A DNA stretch of 28,617 nt from UBA1563 sp041667115 (lineage in GTDB: Bacteria > Bacteroidota > Ignavibacteria > Ignavibacteriales > Ignavibacteriaceae), in NCBI GenBank assembly GCA_041667115.1, contig JBAYFO010000048.1:1-28617 (forward strand). Reading direction: 5' to 3'. This document shows positions 20,907-28,617 of the stretch, one piece after another (position 1 is the stretch's first letter; each line of letters begins with the position of its first letter). Below the pieces are notes generated by a model, which saw only the letters and a program-made list of their open reading frames with translations, made no database searches and had not been told where the DNA came from. The position numbers and the translations under genes were made by a program.

Positions 20907-23330
20907 ATGAAAATAGTAGGCGGAATAGTTTTACTTCTCTTGTTTTTGGTTACTCCACTAGATTTTGCGCAAAGTAAGCTCTCCCTCCGGGGGAAAGTTG
21001 TTGATGCTGTTACCGGTGAAGCGCTCATCTTTGCCAATGTTAGGGTGGCCAACACTTCATCCGGAAGCATTACCAATAAAGAAGGCTTCTTTGAAATAAA
21101 GACTTTCCCCGATTCGCAGAAACTTATCACAAGTTTTATCGGATATCATTCCGACACATTGGTAGTATTGCCACGGAAGGGAAACCAGGCAATCATCATA
21201 AAGCTAACCCCTTCTTCACTACAATTATCTGAAGTAGTTGTTTTAGCGGAAGAGAATCCCGCGTATGCAATTATTCGTCGTGCAATCCGGAGAAAAGTTG
21301 AGCGTTCAAACAAATTAAAAAGTTATCAATATTCCGCTTACACAAAAGGAAGTATAAAAACCGAAGATGATTTTAATGCGCGGGGCAATTCCGTTTCTCT
21401 TGGTGTAGGAGCGAAAGATTCTGCTGAATTAAAAATTACCGGAATACTTGAAAACCAAAGCACAGGGTATTATAAAGCCCCGAACAAGTTGAAAGAAATC
21501 ATTGTGGCGCGGAAGCAGAGTTCTAACTTTCCGTCATCAATAAATGTTTTAACCGGTGGAAGGATACTGCAAAATTTTTATTCGGACGATCTTAATTTCT
21601 TTGGACGAAAAATGACCGGACCCCTTGACGATAATTCCGCGAAGTATTATTCATTCACTTTAAAGGATACCCTGGCGCAGGACAATCACACTATTTACAA
21701 AATATTTATGACGCCTGCAGATTCGCTTGACCCGGGATTTGTTGGTGATCTTTACATTACCGGAAAAAATTTCGATTTGGTCAAAGTGAATTTGAGTTTG
21801 AACAAAGCCGCTAACTTTAGTGGAATATTTAAAAAAATTATTATCGATCAACAGTTCGATCAATACGATAATATTTATATGCCGGTAGATTATCATCTTT
21901 TAGTTGAAGCGAATGTTTTGGGGCTTGCAAAATTTGGCTTTGAACTAAACACGCTCCTCAACAATTACGAAATTAACAAAGATATTCCGGACGAACTCTT
22001 TAATAAAGCAATTATAACCGTGCTGACGGATGCCGATAAAAAAGATTCAACGTATTGGGATACTATTCAACATATCCCAAACACGGAAGAAGAAGTTACC
22101 GCGTATAAAAGAATTGATTCCGTTTCCGCAATACCGTTTTCCTTTTGGGATGAATTTTCGTTTCTTTCTAGCCGGGTAACTTTCTCTAAGCATTTTTCTA
22201 CCACAGGTCCACTGGGGCTTTATCACTTTAACCGCGTTGAAGGAAATGCTTTGGACTTCGGATTTTACTTTTATGATTTAATGGATAACCGCTTTAGGAC
22301 TTCAATTTCTACCAGCTACGGTTTTGCAGATAAAAGATTTAAATCAGAACTTTCTTCCCAATATTATTTTGGCGATTACCGTACGTATGCACTAACATTC
22401 AACGCATTTAAGAGAACTTCCGTACTCTTTGAAAAAAATTCTTCTTACGGTGATTTATTTTCAACGTTGAATTCACTTCTTACAAAATATGAATTCAATG
22501 ATTTTTATTATTCTACCGGATTTTCATTGATGATGAGCGGAGAAGTTTTTCCGGTTCTTAAATTACGGTTGGGAATTCAACAACAAAAAGATTTATCGGC
22601 TCAAAAGAATTCCGAATTCTCCATCCTTGCACGAAAGAAAACATTTCGTGACAACCAGTCAATTTCGAGCGGATTGACTAATGCCGTTAAAGCCGGTTTC
22701 ACAATTGATTTTCGCGACTATATTGAAGATGGAAAGTTCCGGAGAAGAGCAGGGGGTAATTACGGAACTTTAATTCTTGATGGAGATGTAACGATCGCGC
22801 AAAATAAACTTTTCAAAAATGATTTTAATTTTTATTTGTATGAGGCGTCGCTCAGTGGAGGCATTTCAACTTTTAAAACAGCAGGTTTGCAATTCAGGAT
22901 AAACGGTTTTTATGCTTCCGGCGCGCTCCCTTTTCAAAATTTTTATTCTCTTCCGGGCAATATTAGTTCCCTTGGCAAACGGTTCTCATTCCGAACTTTG
23001 GGTTTAAATGAAATTGTGGGCGACCGGGTGGTTACTTTTCACTTAGAACATAACTTTCAGGATGAATTATTAAGAATATTGGGAATTTCATTTTTGAAAT
23101 CCTTAAATTTGCAGGTGAGCTACTATTTCAATGCAGCAGTATCTGAAGTTAGTACCGCAGGAATGAAAAATATGTTGTACCCGTATAAAGCATTTAAGAC
23201 CCCATTTTGTGAAAATGGATTCAGTATCGGGCATCAACTTTTTCCGGTTGCGTTAGAGTTTTCGTGGAAAATAAATTACCGCGGCGAAAGAAATTTTGTC
23301 ATCGGGTTAAATTCAGCATTAACAAATTAA
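20907..23330 (+). CDS. DUF5686 outer-membrane protein with carboxypeptidase-like N-domain
   Basis: Probable outer-membrane beta-barrel protein of 807 aa whose function is unknown. Signal peptide about 1-22 (ending FAQS). A CarboxypepD_reg-like beta sandwich covers about 25-100 (LRGKVVDAVTGEALIFANVRV...GSITNKEGFFEI). The DUF5686 part begins with ENPAYAIIRRAIRRK and continues with many alternating-hydrophobic strands to the C-terminus. The layout resembles a TonB-dependent receptor start but there is no plug domain. Such proteins are common and conserved in Bacteroidota. The FAH-family gene follows 14 nt after its stop, suggesting a shared transcript. Confidence 0.88.
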   Translation: MKIVGGIVLLLLFLVTPLDFAQSKLSLRGKVVDAVTGEALIFANVRVANTSSGSITNKEGFFEIKTFPDSQKLITSFIGYHSDTLVVLPRKGNQAIIIKLTPSSLQLSEVVVLAEENPAYAIIRRAIRRKVERSNKLKSYQYSAYTKGSIKTEDDFNARGNSVSLGVGAKDSAELKITGILENQSTGYYKAPNKLKEIIVARKQSSNFPSSINVLTGGRILQNFYSDDLNFFGRKMTGPLDDNSAKYYSFTLKDTLAQDNHTIYKIFMTPADSLDPGFVGDLYITGKNFDLVKVNLSLNKAANFSGIFKKIIIDQQFDQYDNIYMPVDYHLLVEANVLGLAKFGFELNTLLNNYEINKDIPDELFNKAIITVLTDADKKDSTYWDTIQHIPNTEEEVTAYKRIDSVSAIPFSFWDEFSFLSSRVTFSKHFSTTGPLGLYHFNRVEGNALDFGFYFYDLMDNRFRTSISTSYGFADKRFKSELSSQYYFGDYRTYALTFNAFKRTSVLFEKNSSYGDLFSTLNSLLTKYEFNDFYYSTGFSLMMSGEVFPVLKLRLGIQQQKDLSAQKNSEFSILARKKTFRDNQSISSGLTNAVKAGFTIDFRDYIEDGKFRRRAGGNYGTLILDGDVTIAQNKLFKNDFNFYLYEASLSGGISTFKTAGLQFRINGFYASGALPFQNFYSLPGNISSLGKRFSFRTLGLNEIVGDRVVTFHLEHNFQDELLRILGISFLKSLNLQVSYYFNAAVSEVSTAGMKNMLYPYKAFKTPFCENGFSIGHQLFPVALEFSWKINYRGERNFVIGLNSALTN

Positions 23331-23344
23331 AAGAAAGAAAGAAA

Positions 23345-24001
23345 ATGAAAAAAGTTTATTCGCATAACAAAAAACAATCATTTGAAGTCGGCAAGATCGT
23401 TTGTGTCGGAAGAAATTATATGGATCACATAAAAGAACTCGGGCATCAGGTGGAAGAAAAACCGGTGTTGTTCTTAAAGCCTACATCAGCCATGATTTAT
23501 TCCGGGGAGAAAATCATCTATCCATCTTTCTCCAACAATCTGCATCACGAAATTGAACTAGTGCTTCTCATCGGCAAAACGATTACCGGTGCATCAATTG
23601 AAGAAGCAGGTGAAGCAATTATTGGATATGGAATCGGTTTGGACATGACGCTTCGCGATTTGCAAAACCAGGCTAAAGACAAAGGGAATCCGTGGACTAT
23701 TTCGAAATGTTTTGACACCTCCGCAGTTATCTCAGATTTCATTTTGAAAGAAGAATATGATTTGAATTTTGAAGAAACCATTTCGCTTACCGTGAACGGA
23801 AAAATTCGTCAACAGGAAACATTAAACAAAATGATGTTCCGACCGGATGAACTTGTTTCTTACATTTCCTCCCGGATGACGCTTGAAAAAGGTGATTTAA
23901 TATACACCGGTACTCCGGCGGGTGTTAGCGGCTTAAATAAAGGGGACAAACTCAAAGGTGAAATTACGAACGTTGCAAAAATTGAAACGGAAATTATCTA
24001 A
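23345..24001 (+). CDS. Fumarylacetoacetate hydrolase (FAH) family protein
   Basis: Predicted cytoplasmic metal-dependent enzyme of 218 aa. Its size and motifs fit the FAHD1/YcgM group, which cleaves acylpyruvates or decarboxylates oxaloacetate; the substrate here is not certain. The catalytic His-region GRNYMDHIKE (22-31), PVLFLKP (40-46), metal ligands Glu69 and Glu71 in HHEIELVLLIGK, Asp100 in GLDMTLRDLQ, and the GDLIYTGTPAGV turn are all present. I chose the ATG at 23345, preceded by AGAAAGAAAG, over an in-frame extension that runs back into the DUF5686 gene. It converges with ruvA. Confidence 0.92.
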   Translation: MKKVYSHNKKQSFEVGKIVCVGRNYMDHIKELGHQVEEKPVLFLKPTSAMIYSGEKIIYPSFSNNLHHEIELVLLIGKTITGASIEEAGEAIIGYGIGLDMTLRDLQNQAKDKGNPWTISKCFDTSAVISDFILKEEYDLNFEETISLTVNGKIRQQETLNKMMFRPDELVSYISSRMTLEKGDLIYTGTPAGVSGLNKGDKLKGEITNVAKIETEII

Positions 24002-24064
24002 CGGTCGAGAAAATCAATAAGTTAGAAATTGCTCACTTCTTTCTTAGTGAAGTTTAGTGTTCAT

Positions 24065-24104
24065 AGTGTCTAAGTGGTAAATAATTTTTCACCGCTTAGG
24101 CACT
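24065..24104. terminator. Hairpin between convergent FAH and ruvA genes
   Basis: AGTGTCTAAGTGGT (24065-24078) and ACCGCTTAGGCACT (24091-24104) form a 14-bp stem with two G-T pairs; the loop is AAATAATTTTTC. It is placed to end transcripts from both sides. The words CTAAG, CACAAAGG and CACGAAG around it (24045-24126) also suggest a short tandem repeat origin. Confidence 0.6.
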
Positions 24105-24130
24105 AAGGTCACAAAGGAACACGAAGCAAA

Positions 24131-24718
24131 TTATTTATTTAACATCGAAAGAGATTTCCGGATGATATCTTCCAACGTTATATCCGGATTTTCTGTGCTG
24201 ATCTCTCTCACAACTTTTTCTGCAAGTTTAACATTATACCCAAGTGTGGTGAGTGCTGTTGTAGCTTCATTTTTAATGCTTGATTTTTGTCCGGTAGATT
24301 CGCTGCCTAACGAAGAAATTCCTTCAACTTTCCCCCGAAGTTCTATTAATAATCTTTCGGCAGTTTTGCGTCCGATACCGGGAATTGCTATTAATCTTCC
24401 GATGTTGGCAAATTCAATTGCCTCTTTTAACTCATCTACAGAAATGCCGGAAAGAATTGTTTGTGCAGATTTTGGTCCGATGCCGGAAATTGAAATGAGT
24501 AATTCAAACATTTCTTTTTCGGATTCCGAAAAAAAACCGAAGAGTGTTAAACTGTCTTCTTTTACATGTGTGTGAATAAAGAGCGAAACTTCGGGAAGGG
24601 ATGAAATTTTTTCAAACGTGGTTATGGAGATGAAAACCAAATAGCCGACTCCGTTTACGTCAAGAATAATTTTTGTCGGTCTAAGCGAGATTATTTTTCC
24701 TTTTAAAAAGCCAATCAT
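24131..24718 (-). CDS. ruvA: Holliday junction branch-migration protein RuvA
   Basis: DNA-binding subunit of the RuvAB branch-migration motor; it binds four-way junctions as a tetramer. The 195-aa protein has an OB-fold domain (MIGFLKGKIISL...DVNGVGYLV, 1-64), two helix-hairpin-helix motifs (ISGIGPKSAQTIL and IPGIGRKTAERLL) and the small RuvB-contacting domain III at about 145-195 (EATTALTTLGY...). The ATG at 24718 gives the exact family N-terminus; a frame extension to 24766 lies within ruvC. The gene follows ruvC with a 2-nt gap. No ruvB is adjacent: the cluster ends here against a convergent gene. Confidence 0.96.
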   Translation of the reverse strand: MIGFLKGKIISLRPTKIILDVNGVGYLVFISITTFEKISSLPEVSLFIHTHVKEDSLTLFGFFSESEKEMFELLISISGIGPKSAQTILSGISVDELKEAIEFANIGRLIAIPGIGRKTAERLLIELRGKVEGISSLGSESTGQKSSIKNEATTALTTLGYNVKLAEKVVREISTENPDITLEDIIRKSLSMLNK

Positions 24719-24720
24719 AG

Positions 24721-25254
24721 TTATTCTATTATTCTTTCCGGAAAAGCTTCGGCGAAAGCTTTCCAACTTTTTGAAGAGGGAGCTTTTTTATCTTTTCTAA
24801 ACGCGTGACAAATAGCCGCTCCAAGTGCATCACTTGCGTCAAACGGTATTTCAGTCTTAATGTTTAACAATGTCTTCACCATAAAATTCACTTGCTCTTT
24901 TGAGGCGGCGCCGGTTCCAACAATAGATTTTTTTATTTCGCGCGGAGAGTATTCGCCTAAAAAAAGTTGATGTTGCACCGCGGCTAAAAGAGAGACACCG
25001 CGAGCATACCCGACTTTCAAGGCTGATTGAACATTCTTCCCGAAAAAAGTGGTTTCAATTGAAAAATCAGTCGGTTTGTAAATTTTAATTAACCGGGTTA
25101 ATTCAGCATAAATACTATTTAATTTATCTGAGAGTGTTTTTTCTTTAGCAAGATTGATTACTCCGAAATGTAAAAGCTTCAGCTCATTTTTCTGATACTG
25201 AATCACACCGTAGCCGGTTTTTATTGTTCCGGGATCAACACCAAGGATAATCAT
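24721..25254 (-). CDS. ruvC: Holliday junction resolvase RuvC
   Basis: Endonuclease that cuts Holliday junctions symmetrically, completing recombinational repair. The 177-aa length is normal. All four catalytic acidic residues are present: Asp7 (GVDPGT), Glu67 (SIETTFF), Asp139 and Asp142 (FDASDALGAA). The ATG at 25254 lies 10 nt after the stop of the upstream PIN toxin gene, so transcription through the toxin-antitoxin pair probably reaches ruvCA. Confidence 0.97.
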   Translation of the reverse strand: MIILGVDPGTIKTGYGVIQYQKNELKLLHFGVINLAKEKTLSDKLNSIYAELTRLIKIYKPTDFSIETTFFGKNVQSALKVGYARGVSLLAAVQHQLFLGEYSPREIKKSIVGTGAASKEQVNFMVKTLLNIKTEIPFDASDALGAAICHAFRKDKKAPSSKSWKAFAEAFPERIIE

Positions 25255-25264
25255 AAATGGATTT

Positions 25265-25645
25265 TTATTCTTTTCTATCGGTAAATAAATCTAAAATTTT
25301 CAAATCCTGAATTTTTCTGAAATCACGAATATTTCTTGTTACTAGAACATCATCATTTACAAGTGCAGTAGCAGCAATAATAGCATCGCCGAGCTTTAAC
25401 CTATGTTTTTGCCTTAACTCAATAGCTTTCTCTACAATGTCTTCACTTAGTTTTTCAATTTGTAATATATCTATGATGTTTGATAAGATGATTTTATCTC
25501 TTTGCTTTAATTTGTGATATCCAAGCACTTCAATTTTCGAGATGACAGAAATTAGAGGAAGATTTTCGTAAATAAATTCTGAAACAAATATATATTCTGC
25601 GCTACAAGCATAAATGAGAATATTGCTATCAATCAGATAATGCAC
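25265..25645 (-). CDS. PIN-domain toxin (VapC-like)
   Basis: Predicted ribonuclease toxin of 126 aa. PIN-domain acidic residues are Asp6 (YLIDSNILIY), Glu39 (SKIEVLGY), Asp87 (LKLGDAIIAATAL) and Asp108 (TRNIRDF). In VapC toxins these bind Mg2+ for cleavage of tRNA or rRNA. I favour the GTG at 25645, which begins the protein at VHYLIDSN like other PIN toxins; an in-frame ATG at 25675 would add ten charged residues. It overlaps the antitoxin gene by 17 nt, which fits translational coupling. The pair sits between yebC and ruvC. Confidence 0.87.
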   Translation of the reverse strand: MHYLIDSNILIYACSAEYIFVSEFIYENLPLISVISKIEVLGYHKLKQRDKIILSNIIDILQIEKLSEDIVEKAIELRQKHRLKLGDAIIAATALVNDDVLVTRNIRDFRKIQDLKILDLFTDRKE

Positions 25646-25877
25646 GATCAACTCTAACTTTTTTTTGCCAGGCAACGGGGTCTTGAATACCAGAAAAAGG
25701 ATTTGATTGATGTAACTCGTTAAATAGCTTTTTTAGATTTCGCTTCTTCATTGCTGGAGAGATGTTCTCTTTCTCCACAATTTTTACTTTAATGACTTTT
25801 TCCTTTAAATCTTTTAAGTCTAGAGTATCAATCGGGAAAAGCAAACCATCGTGATATGTAGCTTTTATTGTTTCCAT
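25629..25877 (-). CDS. Antitoxin of the PIN toxin, AF2212-like (DUF104)
   Basis: An 82-aa partner of the PIN toxin. The N-terminal half (ETIKATYHDGLLFPIDTLDL...KVIKVKIVEK) resembles the small AF2212/DUF104 beta-domain of antitoxins, which would serve dimerisation or DNA binding. The C-terminal half (NPFSGIQDPVAWQKKVRVDR) is the kind of tail that wraps the PIN active site. The ATG at 25877 is 93 nt from the yebC stop, enough for its own promoter, and an inverted repeat lies 24-42 nt upstream. The family assignment is by pattern memory and moderately sure. Confidence 0.75.
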   Translation of the reverse strand: METIKATYHDGLLFPIDTLDLKDLKEKVIKVKIVEKENISPAMKKRNLKKLFNELHQSNPFSGIQDPVAWQKKVRVDRALSD

Positions 25878-25900
25878 AGGATTTGTTGTTTATTTGTTAC

Positions 25901-25919
25901 CAAAAATTAACAATTTTTG
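25901..25919 (-). promoter_or_regulatory. Candidate toxin-antitoxin operator
   Basis: Perfect 8-bp inverted repeat CAAAAATT-AAC-AATTTTTG, 24-42 nt upstream of the antitoxin ATG. The position fits an autoregulatory operator; AT-richness makes a chance match possible. Confidence 0.4.
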
Positions 25920-25970
25920 TTGAAAGATTCTACCATTATAAACTTGACAAGTACTTTCTAAATACTTTTC

Positions 25971-26696
25971 TTATTCTTGAATATCGGCATTAGAAAAAAC
26001 ATTCTGCACGTCATCGTTATCCTCAAGCGTTTCAATTAGTTTCACAACTTTTTCGGCATCTTCTCCGGCAACGGCAAGAGTGTTTTTCGCTATCCATTCA
26101 AGAGAGGCGTTTTCAACTTCTAATTCTTTTTCGAGTAACGTCTTTCTTACGGTTTCAAACGATTCAAGTGAAGTTGTAACTTCAAAAATATCTTCTTCGG
26201 TTTGCATATCATCGGCGCCTGCATCAAGAACAATTTCCATTACATCGTCTTCGCTTTTATTATTGCGCTTAACAGTGATCATTCCTTTTCTTTCAAACAT
26301 CCATGCAACGGAGCCGGATTCTCCCATACTTCCGCCGATTTTGCTAAAAATATGTCGTACTTCCGCAACGGTGCGGTTTTTATTGTCGGTAGCAACTTCA
26401 ACAAGAATTGCAATGCCGCCCGGTCCATATCCTTCGTACATTAATTCCGTAAAAGAAACACCTTCTAATTCGCCGGTAGCTTTTTTTACAGCACGTTCGA
26501 TGTTATCTGCGGGCATGTTAGCAGCTTTTGCATTATCAATTGCAAGCCTCAATCTTGGGTTTCCGTTTGGATCGCCGCCCCCCTGCCGTGCAGAGATAGT
26601 AATTTCTTTGATCAGTTTGGTAAATATTTTTCCCCGTTTAGCATCAGCAGCCCCTTTTTTTCTTTTGATTGTTGCCCATTTAGAGTGACCTGACAT
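25971..26696 (-). CDS. yebC: YebC/TACO1-family protein
   Basis: A 241-aa YebC/PmpR-family protein, long described as a transcription regulator; recent work on the family links it to translation through difficult (for example polyproline) stretches. The N-terminus MSGHSKWATIKRKKGAADAKRGK and the GGGDPNGNPRLRLAID segment are diagnostic. The central MYEGYGPGGIAILVEV and the acidic C-terminal domain (LEDNDDVQNVFSN) complete the three-domain fold. It starts 11 nt after the recJ stop. yebC is often found beside ruvC and ruvA; here a toxin-antitoxin pair separates them. Confidence 0.96.
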   Translation of the reverse strand: MSGHSKWATIKRKKGAADAKRGKIFTKLIKEITISARQGGGDPNGNPRLRLAIDNAKAANMPADNIERAVKKATGELEGVSFTELMYEGYGPGGIAILVEVATDNKNRTVAEVRHIFSKIGGSMGESGSVAWMFERKGMITVKRNNKSEDDVMEIVLDAGADDMQTEEDIFEVTTSLESFETVRKTLLEKELEVENASLEWIAKNTLAVAGEDAEKVVKLIETLEDNDDVQNVFSNADIQE

Positions 26697-26707
26697 AAGA
26701 AATTCTC

Positions 26708-28423
26708 CTATCTGTTTTCTTTTATTTTTATGTCTTTAATTCTGAATTGCGGGAACACTTTCCCGTCTTTAAACATCTGGTCGATTGAAAAGACCGTATC
26801 AAACCTAACACTTCCGCCGTTAATCAGCGGGGCGAACTCAGCCATATTAAAACCGATACAGTCAAATACTTTATCACAGTCTTCTTGTTTGATTGTTAAG
26901 ATTAAATGCTTTCCGCTGATGATACGTGATGAAATTACACGCACATCTTCTGCCCATAAAACCGGACGCATATTTCTTGGACCAAACGGGGAGAACTGTT
27001 CCACAATTCTAATAAACTTAGCTGTAATTTCGGATAATTTAATTTTTGAATCAATTGTTATTTCGGGAATAAGATCATTTCTGTCGATTTTTTCTTTTAC
27101 GATCTTTTGAAATCTTTCTCGGAATTCATCAATTTTCTCTATCTCAACAGCTAAGCCTGCCGCGGCTTCGTGTCCGCCAAAATGGATGAGCACATCTTCG
27201 CATTCTTTTAGTGCTTCATAAATATTAAAACTTGCGATGCTTCTTGCAGAGCCTTTAGCGATGCCGTCGATAGTTGTAAGCATAACGGTCGGTTTGTAAT
27301 ATTTTTCAACTAACCGAGAAGCAACAATGCCGATAACACCCGGATGCCAATTTTCTTCATGAAGAACGATTGCCAGATCTTCAACGATGTCAACGCTGTC
27401 AACAACTTTTTCGACTGCTTCGGCTAAGGTGTCAACGTCAATTTTTCTTCTTTCATAATTTTCTTTTTCCAACACGAGTGCAAGCCGTGTAGCTTCGTTG
27501 TCATCGGAGGTAATCATTAGTTCTACGGCAGTTTTTGCTTCGCTTAAACGCCCGACCGCATTAATTCTAGGTGCGAGGGCAAACACAATTTGCCCGGACG
27601 AAAGATTTCCCGGAATAATTTTAGCGCTGTCGAGTAAAGCTTTAATTCCTGGTCGAGGCGTTTTGTTGATTTGAGACAAACCTTCTTTAACGAGGATGCG
27701 GTTTTCATCCGTAAGGGGAACAATATCTGCGGCACCGGCAAGAGCAACCAAATCGAGATATGCCATCGGATCCTCGCGCTTGCCGATCCGTTCACAAATT
27801 CCTTGTATAAGTTTAAAGGTAACACCTGCACCCGAAAGAAATTTGTATGGATAATTGCAATTCGGTTTGATCGGATCAAGAAGAGCGTAACAATCGGGGA
27901 GTTTATCTTTTGGCTGATGATGGTCACAAATAATTACATCAATACCGAATGTTTTAGCATATTCAACTTCGTCTACGGCAGTTATACCACAATCCACAGA
28001 GATTAAAAGTTTAACCTCTAAATCTTTTGCGTAATCGATTCCCTGAGTTGAAATCCCGTAACCTTCTTTAACGCGGTTGGGAATAAAATAATCAACATTT
28101 GCGTTGAGCTTTTTCAAAAACATATAAAGCATAGCAGTAGAACTTGTGCCGTCTACGTCATAATCACCATAAACAAGTATTTTTTCCTGGTTAGTAACCG
28201 CCTCGATAACACGATGAGTAGCGGTTTCCATGCCGTCCATCAAAAAAGGATCATAAAGGTCTTCTAAGGAAGCGCGGAAAAAACTTTTAGCTTGTGCAAA
28301 AGTTTTTATGTCGCGAAGAACAAGTAGTTTGGCTAATATTTCGGAAATATTGAGAGAGTCTGCGAGATAGTTAACCTCATAGAGATCAACTACTTCTTTC
28401 AATTTCCAACGTTTTTCAATCAT
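26708..28423 (-). CDS. recJ: Single-stranded-DNA-specific exonuclease RecJ
   Basis: 5'-3' ssDNA exonuclease of the RecF recombination and mismatch-repair pathways; 571 aa, the usual length. DHH-phosphoesterase motifs: YGDYDVDG with Asp87, Asp89 and Asp91, SVDCGITAVDE (Asp144), ICDHHQPKD (DHH at 167-169) and the LSGAGVTFKL region. The DHHA1 motif FGGHEAAAGLAVE and the C-terminal OB-fold follow. The ATG at 28423 starts MIEKRWKLKE, as in homologues; an open extension to 28501 runs into rnpB and is not coding. It is first in the recJ-yebC block, about 25 nt downstream of the RNase P RNA. Confidence 0.96.
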   Translation of the reverse strand: MIEKRWKLKEVVDLYEVNYLADSLNISEILAKLLVLRDIKTFAQAKSFFRASLEDLYDPFLMDGMETATHRVIEAVTNQEKILVYGDYDVDGTSSTAMLYMFLKKLNANVDYFIPNRVKEGYGISTQGIDYAKDLEVKLLISVDCGITAVDEVEYAKTFGIDVIICDHHQPKDKLPDCYALLDPIKPNCNYPYKFLSGAGVTFKLIQGICERIGKREDPMAYLDLVALAGAADIVPLTDENRILVKEGLSQINKTPRPGIKALLDSAKIIPGNLSSGQIVFALAPRINAVGRLSEAKTAVELMITSDDNEATRLALVLEKENYERRKIDVDTLAEAVEKVVDSVDIVEDLAIVLHEENWHPGVIGIVASRLVEKYYKPTVMLTTIDGIAKGSARSIASFNIYEALKECEDVLIHFGGHEAAAGLAVEIEKIDEFRERFQKIVKEKIDRNDLIPEITIDSKIKLSEITAKFIRIVEQFSPFGPRNMRPVLWAEDVRVISSRIISGKHLILTIKQEDCDKVFDCIGFNMAEFAPLINGGSVRFDTVFSIDQMFKDGKVFPQFRIKDIKIKENR

Positions 28424-28445
28424 AGTTTTAAAAGAAGAAAACAAA

Positions 28446-28617
28446 AAGACGATCAAGTCTATAAGCCGAATTTTGTAATGGCGCTTAAGGCGCCACGGCA
28501 ATTATTTGTCTGGGAGTTGAATTACTTCAACCCTCGATCGGTCTACCCGAAAGTTAATCAAAGCGAGCAGCCTCGTCCCGCCGGGGCGGGAAACTTTCCT
28601 ATTTGACCTTTCTCCAA
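28446..28617 (-). ncRNA. rnpB: RNase P RNA (3' part, cut by window end)
   Basis: Read on the minus strand, the segment has class-A RNase P RNA signatures of the 3' half. In order: TCAAATAGG, a GC stem (28577-28592, TCCCGCCGGGGCGGGA on plus), GAGGCTGCTCGC, CCCAGACAAATAATTGCC, a GGCGC hairpin and the near-universal ACAAAATTCGGCTTATAG before the 3' end. The RNA processes tRNA 5' ends. The 5' half, including the partner strand of P1, lies beyond the window. The exact 3' end is approximate; a T-rich run follows it (TCTTTTTGTTTTC on minus). Confidence 0.9.

Noticed and set aside
24162..24575. 137-codon plus-strand frame opposite ruvA
   Set aside because: Shadow of ruvA; low-complexity Ser/Leu translation with no domain.
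28424..28501. N-terminal extension of RecJ
   Set aside because: The extra residues fall in the 3' end of the RNase P RNA, and homologous RecJ proteins start near MIEKRWKL.

Overview
The window looks like chromosomal DNA from the Ignavibacteria/Chlorobi branch of the Bacteroidota-FCB group. The evidence is a type IX secretion (T9SS) C-terminal sorting domain of the NYPNPFNPNT...SGVYFYQL type, the long insert-bearing form of IspG, an OmpA protein with thrombospondin-type-3 repeats, a DUF5686 outer-membrane protein, a rhomboid protease with a cytoplasmic tail typical of this group, and AT-rich DNA with several TTG starts. No rRNA, tRNA, CRISPR array, prophage or transposase gene was found.

Layout. 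Positions 1-7538 carry plus-strand housekeeping genes: a DJ-1/PfpI protein, ispG, a Nif3-family protein with its zinc-ribbon coiled-coil partner, pgk, a rhomboid protease and a small membrane-anchored protein. A long recQ (minus strand) meets this block tail to tail with an 11-nt overlap. Next comes a gene-poor stretch of about 1.2 kb (10147-11391). It holds palindromes, a REP-like hairpin, an eight-unit 21-bp tandem repeat and an orphan T9SS C-terminus. Positions 11392-13925 hold a NarL-type two-component pair, followed by a broken outer-membrane-protein start and a secreted seven-bladed beta-propeller protein with a T9SS signal. Positions 16363-18645 encode Fcl and Gmd, which together make GDP-L-fucose for surface glycans; an 80-bp REPIN-like element lies between them. 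An OmpA/TSP3 protein, a convergent HAD phosphatase, a DUF5686 outer-membrane protein and a FAH-family enzyme follow. The right end is a minus-strand recombination/repair cluster, recJ-yebC-(toxin-antitoxin)-ruvC-ruvA, lying just downstream of rnpB, whose 3' part reaches the window edge.

The genes are mostly known families. The less ordinary content is in short repeats. At least six families of small palindromes or short tandem repeats occupy the intergenic regions, and two of them also appear in frame inside the T9SS-secreted propeller gene. The other notable items are a type II toxin-antitoxin pair inserted between yebC and ruvC so that ruvCA lies 10 nt behind the toxin, and a strong terminator that abuts the start codon of the Nif3 gene. 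I did not find a convincing new multi-gene system; the best leads are the 21-bp repeat next to the orphan T9SS tail, the REPIN-like elements, and the in-frame repeat insertions.
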